A stretch of DNA of 17,122 nt from Clostridiales bacterium UBA3680 (GTDB taxonomy: Bacteria; Bacillota; Clostridia; Lachnospirales; CAG-274). Positions 1-7,484 of the stretch are shown here, piece after piece. The stretch is taken from contig DFJD01000111.1 of the NCBI GenBank assembly GCA_002372875.1, positions 1 to 17,122 on the forward strand, given 5' to 3'. Within the stretch, counting starts at the first letter, position 1, and every line of letters begins with the position of its first letter. Both the position numbers and the translations under genes were made by a program. The notes under the pieces are model-generated. The model saw nothing but the letters and a program-made list of their open reading frames with translations. It had not been told where the DNA came from and ran no database searches.

Positions 1-29
1 CCTTAGTATAAAATCGTCAATTACAGTAA

Positions 30-1424
30 TCAAAATTCGATCTTAGAAGCCAAAAAGTCTTTAAGTTCGCTTATTTTGATTCTTTCCTGTTCCATTGTGT
101 CTCTGTCTCTTACGGTTACACAGCCATCGGTTTCCGAATCAAAATCGTAAGTGATGCAGTAGGGTGTTCCTATTTCATCCTCTCTTCTGTATCTTTTACC
201 TATGCTTTGTGTATCGTCAAAGTCAATGTTGTAGTACTTGCTAAGCTCGTTGTAAACTTCTTCTGCCTTTTCGGAAAGCTTTTTTGAAAGAGGAAGTACG
301 GCAGCTTTGAAAGGTGCAAGTGCGGGATGAAATCTTAAAACAACTCGCTTATCTTCTTTTCCGTCCTTGTCAGTAAGAATTTCTTCGTCATAAGCCTCGC
401 ATAGGAAGGCAAGAGTAACTCTGTCCGCACCTAATGAAGGTTCTATACAATAGGGAACATATTTTTCGTTTGTTATTGGATCGAAATATTCCATAGGTTC
501 ACCCGAATGTGAGGAATGTGCCTTTAAATCGAAGTCCGTTCTCGATGCAATACCCCATAACTCACCTTTTCCAAAGGGGAACATATATTCAATATCTGTT
601 GTGGCATTTGAATAATGCGCAAGCTCTGCCTGCTCGTGATCTCTTAAAACGATGTTTTCTTTGTTTATATTAAGGCTTAAAAGCCAATTTACGCAATATT
701 CCTTCCAATAGGAGAACCACTCAAGCTCAGTGCCGGGCTTACAGAAAAACTCAAGCTCCATCTGCTCAAATTCTCTTGTACGGAATGTAAAATTACCGGG
801 TGTGATCTCATTTCTGAAGGATTTACCTATCTGACCTATACCAAACGGAACTTTTTTTCTTGTTGTTCTTTGAACATTCTTAAAGTTTACGAATATACCC
901 TGAGCCGTTTCGGGTCTTAAGTACACAACATTCTTGCTCTCTTCGGTAACACCTGCATGAGTTTTGAACATAAGGTTAAACTGTCTTATGGAAGTGAAAT
1001 CATGAGCACCACAGCTTGGACAGGGAATGTTTTTTTCTTCTATGTAGCTTTGCATTTGAGCATCGCTCATTCCATCGGCGGTGGCATCTATTCCGTTAGC
1101 TTTATTGTAATCATCAATAATATTGTCGGCTCTGAATCTTTCATGACAAGCCTTGCAGTCCATAAGAGGGTCGTTAAAGCCGCCAACATGTCCGCTTGCC
1201 ACCCATACCTCGGGATTCATTAAAATAGCACAGTCAACACCTACATTATACTTGTTGCCCTGTACAAATTTATTCCACCAAGCTTTCTTAACGTTGTTCT
1301 TTAGCTCTACACCTAAAGGACCGTAATCCCATGTGTTTGCAAGCCCGCCGTATATTTCGGAGCCGGCATAAACAAAACCCCTGTTTTTTGCGAGGGCAAC
1401 AACGTTTTCCATAGATTTTTTCAT
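30..1424 (-). CDS. glyS: Glycyl-tRNA synthetase, homodimeric class II type
   Basis: Cytosolic enzyme that charges tRNA-Gly with glycine using ATP. The 464-residue product has the length and layout of the single-chain (alpha2) bacterial/eukaryotic-type GlyRS, not the split GlyQ/GlyS form. Visible marks are the N-terminal NRGFVYAGSEIYGG block (about 14-27), two CxxC pairs at about 90/93 and 135/138 that could bind zinc, PETAQGIF (about 171-178), SFRNEITPG (about 202-210) with the class II motif 2 arginine, and an anticodon-binding domain from about residue 365 to the end. The ATG at 1424 is chosen because a GGAGG at 1433-1437 lies 8 bases upstream. The gene has its own promoter and a leader of only about 30 bases, so no T-box fits. 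It is downstream of the tyrS/asnB-like pair on the same strand. Family assignment is very secure. Confidence 0.97.
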   Translation of the reverse strand: MKKSMENVVALAKNRGFVYAGSEIYGGLANTWDYGPLGVELKNNVKKAWWNKFVQGNKYNVGVDCAILMNPEVWVASGHVGGFNDPLMDCKACHERFRADNIIDDYNKANGIDATADGMSDAQMQSYIEEKNIPCPSCGAHDFTSIRQFNLMFKTHAGVTEESKNVVYLRPETAQGIFVNFKNVQRTTRKKVPFGIGQIGKSFRNEITPGNFTFRTREFEQMELEFFCKPGTELEWFSYWKEYCVNWLLSLNINKENIVLRDHEQAELAHYSNATTDIEYMFPFGKGELWGIASRTDFDLKAHSSHSGEPMEYFDPITNEKYVPYCIEPSLGADRVTLAFLCEAYDEEILTDKDGKEDKRVVLRFHPALAPFKAAVLPLSKKLSEKAEEVYNELSKYYNIDFDDTQSIGKRYRREDEIGTPYCITYDFDSETDGCVTVRDRDTMEQERIKISELKDFLASKIEF

Positions 1425-1459
1425 TTAAAGTATCCTCCTGTTTAAACAAACTAAGTAAC

Positions 1460-1488
1460 ATTATACAACGATATTTCAAATCAAGCAA
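1460..1488 (-). promoter_or_regulatory. Sigma-A-type promoter of glyS
   Basis: On the minus strand, TTGCTT (1488-1483) is followed after exactly 17 bases by TATAAT (1465-1460). Transcription would start near 1453, leaving a leader of about 30 bases that carries a 10-base palindrome TGTTTAAACA (1439-1448) just before the GGAGG. The box spacing is ideal; only the -35 box is off consensus. Confidence 0.75.
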
Positions 1489-1511
1489 CTATATTCTTGT
1501 TTTTATGTTAT

Positions 1512-3047
1512 TTAACCGAAGTATTCCCTATACCATACAAGGAATATGTACACCGTCCATATTTTTCTCCAATTATCGGATTTTCCGCCGATATATTCTT
1601 CAAATATATCATTAAGTACTTTTGTGTTAAAGAATTTTTCGGCTGTTTTGCCGGTAAGTAATTCTCTTACGTCTTTATTGTATCGCTCATCAGCCAGCCA
1701 TATTCTTATGGGAACAATAAAACCGAGTTTTTTTCTGAATGCAATTTCTTTTGGAAGTACCTTTGAAGCTGCGGTTCTGAATGCCACCTTATTTTGTTCG
1801 GGATCCACCTTATATTTTGAAGGCATTTTAGCGGCAATATTAAATATTCTTCTGTCGGTAAGTGGCATTCTGATTTCAAGTCCCGCCGCACGGCTCATTT
1901 TATCAACATTCAAGTAAATATCACCCTCAAGCCAATATATTATATCAATGGCAGACATCTTTGTTAAAGGATCTTTTCCTTCAAGTGCGTCATAGGTGTT
2001 TTTTACAACATCAATGGGAAGCAAGCCGTCAACATAATTTTTCATTAACAGCTTTTTTTCTTCCTCTTTCATAATATTGGTGTTACCTATATAAAATGTT
2101 TTGAGATTTTCGCCGTAACGCTCTGCATTTCTGTACATGTTATAGCCGCCGAAAAATTCATCCGCACCCTCACCCGAGTAGCAAAGCTTTGTATGCTTTG
2201 CCGTTTCCTTGCAAGCAATGGCAAATACTACAGCTGATGCATCTGCAAGAGGTTGTTCCATACCTTTTACGACCTCGGGAACTGCATCAAAATACATCTG
2301 TGGAGTAATGAGACATTTTAAATGTTCTCTTCCCAATAATTTTGCTGTTTCCTCCGCTAAAACGGACTCGTCAAAACGCTCATCATCATAACTGCAGGAG
2401 TCAGCCGTTTTTGCATCACTTACAGCAAGCACATATGAGGAATCAACGCCGCTTGATAAGAAGCTTTCGGCTGTCTCATCATCTGTTTTTACTTCCTTCA
2501 TGATAAGCTTTAATGTCTCATGTATTTCATCTGCCCATTGTTCAAGGCTCTTATTTGTATCGGGGGTGAATTCTTTTGCGGGATTAAAATATTCTTTTAT
2601 TTCGATCTTGCCGTTTTTAAATGTCATATAATGTCCGGGCATAAGCTTTTTAACACCCTTGAAAAAAGTTTCTTCACCCGGGACATAGGTATATGTAAGG
2701 TAAAGCTGAAGCATTTTTTCATTCAGCTCTTTTTTGAAATCGGGATGATCTATAAAATCATTTATATTCTGTGAACATAAAAGTTCATTTTTATCGGTCA
2801 CATAGTAATAAAAAGGCTTTGTGCCGAAATGATCCCTAACACAGAATATACTTCCGTCTTCATTTTCGATGGCAAAGGAAAACATACCGTAAAGATGGTC
2901 AGCTACATCTTCTCCCCATTTTTCATATGCCTTTAATATTATTTTTTCCTCTCTGCTTTTGGAAGAAATGGCGGAGTCTACATTAAGCTCCTTGCAAAGA
3001 GATGACCAATTTCTTATATGACCGATATAGTTTTTTAGCTTAAGCAT
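1512..3047 (-). CDS. asnB: Asparagine synthetase B homologue with truncated, Cys-less glutaminase domain
   Basis: AsnB normally makes asparagine from aspartate, ATP and glutamine, with an N-terminal glutaminase domain whose Cys1 releases ammonia. Here the 511-residue product starts inside that domain. There is no MCG N-terminus, and the segment matching NGEIYN reads IGHIRN (8-13). The position of the glutamine-binding Asp (SDxE) reads SREE (31-34). The C-terminal half of the domain survives (GMFSFAI, RDHFGTKPFYY at about 71-81). The synthetase domain looks intact: PP-loop SSGVDSS (198-204), SGEGADEFFGGY (291-302) and KMSRAAGLEIRMPL. The start ATG has GAGGT 7 bases upstream, overlapping the tyrS stop, so no room exists for the missing roughly 70 residues. 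It is probably translationally coupled to tyrS and under the Tyr T-box. It may use free ammonia, or be an amide-forming relative such as the beta-lactam synthetase or lasso-cyclase type; a decayed copy is less likely because the rest is intact. Confidence 0.85.
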   Translation of the reverse strand: MLKLKNYIGHIRNWSSLCKELNVDSAISSKSREEKIILKAYEKWGEDVADHLYGMFSFAIENEDGSIFCVRDHFGTKPFYYYVTDKNELLCSQNINDFIDHPDFKKELNEKMLQLYLTYTYVPGEETFFKGVKKLMPGHYMTFKNGKIEIKEYFNPAKEFTPDTNKSLEQWADEIHETLKLIMKEVKTDDETAESFLSSGVDSSYVLAVSDAKTADSCSYDDERFDESVLAEETAKLLGREHLKCLITPQMYFDAVPEVVKGMEQPLADASAVVFAIACKETAKHTKLCYSGEGADEFFGGYNMYRNAERYGENLKTFYIGNTNIMKEEEKKLLMKNYVDGLLPIDVVKNTYDALEGKDPLTKMSAIDIIYWLEGDIYLNVDKMSRAAGLEIRMPLTDRRIFNIAAKMPSKYKVDPEQNKVAFRTAASKVLPKEIAFRKKLGFIVPIRIWLADERYNKDVRELLTGKTAEKFFNTKVLNDIFEEYIGGKSDNWRKIWTVYIFLVWYREYFG

Positions 3048-3056
3048 ATTTTTACC

Positions 3057-4286
3057 TCACTTTGTGATTTTAAGCTGGCAGAATGTTTTCTTTCCCTTTT
3101 GTATCATTATTATTCCGTCTTCATCGGCAGATTCTTTTGTTAACATAAAACCGATATCTGTGATTTTTTCGTCATTTACCTTTACTCCGCCTTGCTGAAC
3201 AAGTCTTCTTCCCTCTCCTCTTGAAGGGATAAGAGAGCATTTTTCAAGAGCTTCTATTATAGTAAGTCCGTCACCGAAATCAGCCTCGCTTATTTCTGTT
3301 GTGGGAACAGAACCGCCTTTTGAACCGCCGCTAAAGAGAGCCTTAGCCGCCGTATCAGCTTTCTTTGCTTCTTCTTCTCCGTGAACAAGGCTTGTAAGCT
3401 CGTAGGCAAGTATTTCCTTCGCTTTGTTAAGCTGACTGCCTTCCCACTTATCCATTTCGTCTATCTGTTCAAGAGGAAGGAAAGTAAGCATTCTTATACA
3501 CTTAAGCACATCTGCATCGGCAACATTTCTCCAATATTGATAAAAGTCGTAAGGACTTGTTTTATTGGGGTCAAGCCATACGGCACCTGATTGTGTCTTG
3601 CCCATCTTCTTTCCTTCGGAGTTAAGAAGAAGGGTAATGGTCATAGCATGTGCATCTTTGCCAAGCTTTCTTCTTATAAGTTCCGTACCGCCAAGCATAT
3701 TGCTCCATTGATCGTCTCCGCCAAATTGCATATTACATCCATAATCTGTATACAGCTTATAGAAATCGTAGCTTTGCATTATCATATAGTTAAACTCAAG
3801 GAAGGAAAGACCTTTTTCCATTCTCTGCTTATAGCATTCTGCTCTGAGCATCTTATTAACACTGAAATGAGGGCCAATCTCTCTTAAAACCTCAATATAA
3901 TTAAGGTTCATAAGCCAATCGGCATTGTTTACCATAAGAGCCTTACCATCGGAAAAATCGATAAAACGGGACATCTGTTTTTTGAAGCACTCTATATTGT
4001 GGTTTATTGTTTCAACGGTCATCATCTGACGCATATCCGTTCTTCCGGACGGATCGCCAATCATTCCCGTACCACCGCCTAAAAGAGCAATGGGCTTATT
4101 GCCTGCCATTTGCAGTCTTTTCATAAGGCAAAGAGCCATGAAATGCCCTACATGAAGACTTTCGGCAGTAGGGTCAAAACCTATATAAAATGTTGCCTTT
4201 CCGTTGTTGATTAATTCTCTTATTTCCTTTTCGTCTGTAAGCTGAGCCAAAAGTCCTCTGGCTTGTAATTCTTCAAAAATTTGCAT
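3057..4286 (-). CDS. tyrS: Tyrosyl-tRNA synthetase
   Basis: Cytosolic class I synthetase that charges tRNA-Tyr. The 409-residue protein has the class I HIGH-like motif HVGH (45-48), the bacterial TyrRS block with GDPSGR (about 77-82), MQSYDFYKLY and QFGGDDQWSN (about 187-196) for tyrosine binding, a KMSKS-like KMGKT (227-231), and a C-terminal S4 RNA-binding domain from about residue 340 (SRGEGRRLVQQGGVKVN). The ATG at 4286 is chosen over an in-frame TTG at 4298, because the TTG lies in the ribosome binding site itself (GGAGG at about 4292-4296). Expression is controlled by the T-box leader just upstream. The stop UGA forms part of the ribosome binding site of the asnB-like gene, which follows after nine bases in the same frame. 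Assignment is very secure. Confidence 0.97.
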   Translation of the reverse strand: MQIFEELQARGLLAQLTDEKEIRELINNGKATFYIGFDPTAESLHVGHFMALCLMKRLQMAGNKPIALLGGGTGMIGDPSGRTDMRQMMTVETINHNIECFKKQMSRFIDFSDGKALMVNNADWLMNLNYIEVLREIGPHFSVNKMLRAECYKQRMEKGLSFLEFNYMIMQSYDFYKLYTDYGCNMQFGGDDQWSNMLGGTELIRRKLGKDAHAMTITLLLNSEGKKMGKTQSGAVWLDPNKTSPYDFYQYWRNVADADVLKCIRMLTFLPLEQIDEMDKWEGSQLNKAKEILAYELTSLVHGEEEAKKADTAAKALFSGGSKGGSVPTTEISEADFGDGLTIIEALEKCSLIPSRGEGRRLVQQGGVKVNDEKITDIGFMLTKESADEDGIIMIQKGKKTFCQLKITK

Positions 4287-4296
4287 GTTTTCCTCC

Positions 4297-4334
4297 AAAA
4301 AAATAAGGTATCCTCGCCTAAGGACGAGAATACC
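4297..4334 (-). terminator. Intrinsic terminator of the T-box leader
   Basis: The minus strand forms a 10-pair stem with one mismatch (4334-4325 with 4316-4307, GGTATTCTCG against CGAGGATACC) followed by TTATTTTTTT. It ends just before the tyrS ribosome binding site and directly follows the T-box sequence, so it competes with the antiterminator. It is also the first terminator met by any readthrough from the upstream trpB2 unit. Confidence 0.88.
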
Positions 4335-4505
4335 CGTGGTACCACCTTAATTTACACAAAAGTGCCTCTTTTGTCGTTTAAAGCACGACTGACTGTTCGC
4401 TCCGCGGCTGTAAGCAACTGTCGGTGCTTCTGTCATGCTTTCACCCACCGCACGACTCTCTGCTTTTGTAACACACCGTGTATATTGACCGTTTCACTGC
4501 GAATG
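4297..4505 (-). promoter_or_regulatory. T-box riboswitch leader, tyrosine-responsive
   Basis: The conserved T-box sequence AATTAAGGTGGTACCACG is on the minus strand at 4352-4335. Its TGGT would pair with the free NCCA end of an uncharged tRNA whose discriminator base is A, as in tRNA-Tyr. Further 5' are an AGAGA-containing segment (about 4455-4461) and a CGGTG/CACCG helix (about 4450-4446 with 4425-4421), both typical of Stem I. A candidate specifier codon UAC (Tyr) at 4412-4410 is followed by a purine (A). A terminator hairpin follows directly. By analogy, uncharged tRNA-Tyr would stabilise the antiterminator and allow expression of tyrS and the asnB-like gene. Presence of a T-box is secure; the specifier position is read by eye without a full Stem I fold. 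Confidence 0.92.
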
Positions 4506-4510
4506 AATAA

Positions 4511-4539
4511 ATTCTATCAAAAACGATTTGTGTTGTCAA
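4511..4539 (-). promoter_or_regulatory. Promoter of the T-box/tyrS transcript
   Basis: TTGACA (4539-4534), a perfect -35 box, is followed after 17 bases by TAGAAT (4516-4511). The -35 box starts two bases after the trpB2 stop codon. The predicted start near 4504 sits directly before the T-box Stem I. Confidence 0.88.
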
Positions 4540-4541
4540 TA

Positions 4542-5909
4542 TCAAATTTTAGGACAATTTTTAAGGGAAGCGGCAATCTCTTCATCCGAAGGTACATAAT
4601 TTGTCATCGTGCCGTCATTGAATTGCTTATAAGCATACATATCAAAATATCCTGTTCCCGTAAGTCCAAATACAATATTCTTTTCTTCTCCCGTCTCCTT
4701 GCACTTGATTGCTTCATCTATAGCAACTTTTATTGCGTGTGAGCTCTCGGGAGCGGGGAGGATACCCTCTGTTTTGGCAAATTGCTGAGCGGCCTCAAAA
4801 ACTTCTGTCTGTTTTGCCGTTCTTGCATGTATAAGACCGTCATCATAAAGCTGAGATACAACAGAACTCATACCGTGATATCGTAATCCGCCCGCATGAT
4901 TAGGTGCGGGGATAAATCCCGAGCCTAAGGTGTACATCTTTGCAAGAGGGCAAACCTTTCCGGTATCGCAGAAATCGTAAATATATTTTCCTCTTGTAAG
5001 TGAAGGACAGGAAGCAGGTTCAACGGCGATAATTTCATAGTCGGCCTCTCCTCTGAGCATTTCTCCGACAAAGGGAGAAATAAGACCTCCAAGGTTGGAG
5101 CCGCCACCGGCACAGCCTATTATCATATCGGCTTTTATACCGTACTTATCAAGTGCCGTCTTTGTTTCAAGTCCGATCACCGTCTGATGCAAAAGAACCT
5201 GAGAAAGAACCGAGCCTAAAACATATCTGTAACCATCTGTTGAAACAGCAGCCTCTACAGCCTCTGAAATAGCACATCCGAGGCTTCCCGTTGTGCCGGG
5301 AAATTCGGCGTTTATCTTTCTGCCAACCTCCGTCTCCATAGAAGGAGAGGGTGTGACCGAAGCTCCGTATGTTCTCATTACCTCTCTTCTGAAGGGTTTT
5401 TGCTCATAGGAGACCTTCACCATGAAAACCTTACAGTCAAGGCCAAAATATGCACATGCCATCGAAAGAGCCGTGCCCCATTGTCCCGCACCGGTTTCTG
5501 TCGTAACTCCTTTAAGTCCCTGCTTTTTTGCATAATAAGCCTGTGCTATTGCCGAGTTAAGTTTATGAGATCCTGAGGTGTTGTTACCTTCAAATTTGTA
5601 GTAAATATGAGCGGGAGTATCAAGTGCTTTTTCAAGGCAGTATGCTCTTACAAGAGGGGAAGGGCGATACATTTTGTAAAAGCTTGATATTTCCTCGGGT
5701 ATTTCGATATAAGTATCCGTAACATTCAGCTCCTGCATTGCAAGCTCACGGCAAAACACACCCGAAAGCTCATCAAGAGTCATAGGCTTACCCGTTGCGG
5801 GATTTAAAAGAGGAGCCGGCTTGTTTTGCATATCCGCTCTTACATTGTACCAATAACGGGGTATTTCCTTTTCCTCAAGATATATTTTGTAGGGTATTTC
5901 TTTAGACAT
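4542..5909 (-). CDS. trpB: TrpB2-type tryptophan synthase beta chain (PLP enzyme)
   Basis: The beta subunit of tryptophan synthase joins indole and serine with PLP. At 455 residues this is longer than the usual TrpB1 (about 400), and the N-terminal extension (IPRYWYNVRADM, about 17-27) and the ETGAGQWG block (138-145) mark the TrpB2 subgroup. The PLP lysine is in GSHKLNSA (K116), and the phosphate-binding loop is GGGSNLGG (268-275). No trpA or other trp gene lies in the window, which is common for TrpB2; a role in indole salvage or a related beta-replacement is an inference. It is the last gene of the unit that also has dgt and mntP. The ATG is two bases after the dgt stop, with GGAG (5920-5917) overlapping the end of dgt. 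No terminator is visible after it other than the T-box one. Confidence 0.93.
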   Translation of the reverse strand: MSKEIPYKIYLEEKEIPRYWYNVRADMQNKPAPLLNPATGKPMTLDELSGVFCRELAMQELNVTDTYIEIPEEISSFYKMYRPSPLVRAYCLEKALDTPAHIYYKFEGNNTSGSHKLNSAIAQAYYAKKQGLKGVTTETGAGQWGTALSMACAYFGLDCKVFMVKVSYEQKPFRREVMRTYGASVTPSPSMETEVGRKINAEFPGTTGSLGCAISEAVEAAVSTDGYRYVLGSVLSQVLLHQTVIGLETKTALDKYGIKADMIIGCAGGGSNLGGLISPFVGEMLRGEADYEIIAVEPASCPSLTRGKYIYDFCDTGKVCPLAKMYTLGSGFIPAPNHAGGLRYHGMSSVVSQLYDDGLIHARTAKQTEVFEAAQQFAKTEGILPAPESSHAIKVAIDEAIKCKETGEEKNIVFGLTGTGYFDMYAYKQFNDGTMTNYVPSDEEIAASLKNCPKI

Positions 5910-5910
5910 T

Positions 5911-6909
5911 TTAGTTCTCCTTTAATTCTTTAAATTTATTTATTGCAAACCTATCTGTCATACCGGATATAAAATCGGCAACTATTCTTTCTTTGTCGTC
6001 TTCAATAACCGTTTCACTGTAGCGATCCGTATATTCATCGGGGACCTCGTCAAAATGACTTATATAGTGATAATACAGTTCTCCGAGAATATGACCGTAG
6101 GTATGTCTTTCATGAGAGAGCTTTCCGGAAAAATAAACATTTTCAAAAAGGTATTCTCTTAAGTTATAAAGAGCCGTTTTTGTTTCCGGAGATATTATAA
6201 TATCGTTTTTTTCAAGACTGTTGTAAATTATATCTTTAACGATATAATCTATTCTTTCCACACATGAATGTCCCAATATTTCGGTATCTTTTATGGGAAG
6301 TTCTATTTCACTTATTATTCCGGCTCTTATGGCATCGTCTATGTCATGATTTACGTAAGCGATCTTATCTGAAATCTGTACTACCTTTCCTTCAAGTGTT
6401 TTTGGGGAAAGAGCACCTCTGTGGTTTAATATTCCGTCAATTACCTCACGGGATAAATTAAGACCTTTACCTTTATTCTCAATTTTTTCGACTATTCTTA
6501 CACTTTGTTCATTATGTCTGAAGCCGCCGGGAACAACTTTGTTAAGATCTGCCTCTCCAATGTGACCAAACGGAGTGTGTCCCAAATCATGTCCCAAAGC
6601 TATGGCTTCCGTTAAATTTTCATTCAACCTCAAAGCCGATGCAATAGTCCTTGAAATTTGATTAACTTCCAGAGTATGAGTAAGTCGCGTTCTGAAATGA
6701 TCGCCTTCGGGTGATATAAAAACCTGTGTTTTATGCATTAGTCTCCTAAATGCTTTTGAATGTATTATTCTGTCTCTGTCTCTTTGGAAGCACATCCTTA
6801 TGTCACATGGTGTTTCGGGTACTGCTCTGCCTAATGAGCGACTTGAGAGTACGGCAAATTCCGAAAGTGTTTTTTCTTCGGCAAGCTCTTTTTCTTCTCT
6901 TATTGTCAT
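5911..6909 (-). CDS. dgt: Deoxyguanosinetriphosphate triphosphohydrolase-like protein (HD domain)
   Basis: Member of the dGTPase/HD-domain family that hydrolyses dNTPs to the nucleoside plus triphosphate. The 332-residue size fits the shorter Gram-positive type-2 'dGTPase-like' group. Metal-binding HD residues are visible: H78 in RLTHTLEV, H107-D108 in GHDLGHTPFGH, and a later Asp near 181 in QISDKIAYVNHDID. The N-terminal RDRDRIIHSKAFRRLMHKTQVF (about 43-64) and the RHNEQSVRIVE block (from 131) are family hallmarks. The ATG has AAGG at a normal distance, overlapping the mntP stop. It lies between mntP and trpB2, each within a dozen bases, so all are probably on one mRNA. The substrate (dGTP or other dNTPs) cannot be told from sequence. 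It may help keep dNTP pools or remove damaged nucleotides. Confidence 0.94.
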   Translation of the reverse strand: MTIREEKELAEEKTLSEFAVLSSRSLGRAVPETPCDIRMCFQRDRDRIIHSKAFRRLMHKTQVFISPEGDHFRTRLTHTLEVNQISRTIASALRLNENLTEAIALGHDLGHTPFGHIGEADLNKVVPGGFRHNEQSVRIVEKIENKGKGLNLSREVIDGILNHRGALSPKTLEGKVVQISDKIAYVNHDIDDAIRAGIISEIELPIKDTEILGHSCVERIDYIVKDIIYNSLEKNDIIISPETKTALYNLREYLFENVYFSGKLSHERHTYGHILGELYYHYISHFDEVPDEYTDRYSETVIEDDKERIVADFISGMTDRFAINKFKELKEN

Positions 6910-6921
6910 AAAATCACCTTC

Positions 6922-7482
6922 CTAAAAAAACAAATGTTCCGCAAGTGCTTTTATTCCAAGCATTATAAGTACTACCCCTCCGAGTGCCGAAAATCTGTCG
7001 GGCAGTATTTTTTTTAATTTACTGCCAAGTAATGTTCCGATAAACGACAATAAAAAGGCTATGATACCTATTACAAAAGAATTAAATAAAATTCTTTCAC
7101 CTTGATTGGAAAAAGTTATTCCTACGGCAAAGGCATCTATACTTGTGGCTATGGCAAGCATTATTACAATTTTGAAAGAAATTTTTTTTATTGCTTCATC
7201 ATCTGCTTTTTCACTGAAAGCTTCTCTTATCATGTTTATACCTACGCCCACAAGAAGGATGAAGGCAACATATGCCTGTACAGCCGTTATATATTTCATA
7301 AAAGTATAGCCGAGCAAAAAGCCCAAAATCGGCATTAAAAACTGAAATGTTCCGAAAAAAACACCAAAAAGTATAGCAAGTTTTATTTTATTGCCTCTGT
7401 TTATCGCACCGTTTATAACCGAAACAGTGAAGGCATCCATTGCAAGGCTAAGTGCAATCAATAATAGCTCTAAAAATGACAT
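6922..7482 (-). CDS. mntP: Manganese exporter MntP (UPF0059 family)
   Basis: Inner-membrane Mn(II) efflux protein. The product of 186 residues is highly hydrophobic with about six membrane spans arranged as two repeats. The family's acidic signature occurs in each half: LAMDAF (D16) and TSIDAFAVG (D116), both within membrane segments. The ATG at 7482 gives the usual family N-terminus MSFLELLLIA. An in-frame TTG at 7488 overlaps the previous stop and has slightly better spacing to the GAGGAG at 7500-7495 (6 versus 12 bases), so the start is uncertain by two codons. The gene follows a secreted-protein gene and precedes dgt in one operon. No yybP-ykoY manganese riboswitch is visible: the upstream bases are coding. 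Confidence 0.93.
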   Translation of the reverse strand: MSFLELLLIALSLAMDAFTVSVINGAINRGNKIKLAILFGVFFGTFQFLMPILGFLLGYTFMKYITAVQAYVAFILLVGVGINMIREAFSEKADDEAIKKISFKIVIMLAIATSIDAFAVGITFSNQGERILFNSFVIGIIAFLLSFIGTLLGSKLKKILPDRFSALGGVVLIMLGIKALAEHLFF

Positions 7483-7484
7483 GA

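Noticed and set aside
1425..1511. T-box leader for glyS
   Set aside because: The promoter leaves only about 30 bases before the ATG and no T-box consensus is present.
1512..3047. asnB-like gene as a pseudogene
   Set aside because: The missing front has no remnant: tyrS ends nine bases upstream. The frame is open for 511 codons with intact synthetase motifs and a good ribosome binding site, so a working variant is likelier, though decay cannot be fully excluded.
4287..4298. Upstream TTG as tyrS start
   Set aside because: The TTG is the first part of the TTGGAGG ribosome binding site; the ATG at 4286 has ideal spacing and gives the family N-terminus.
4281..4742. Plus-strand open frame of 153 codons across the T-box leader
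   Set aside because: It is antisense to the T-box, tyrS promoter and trpB2 end, all strongly supported, and has no recognisable protein features.
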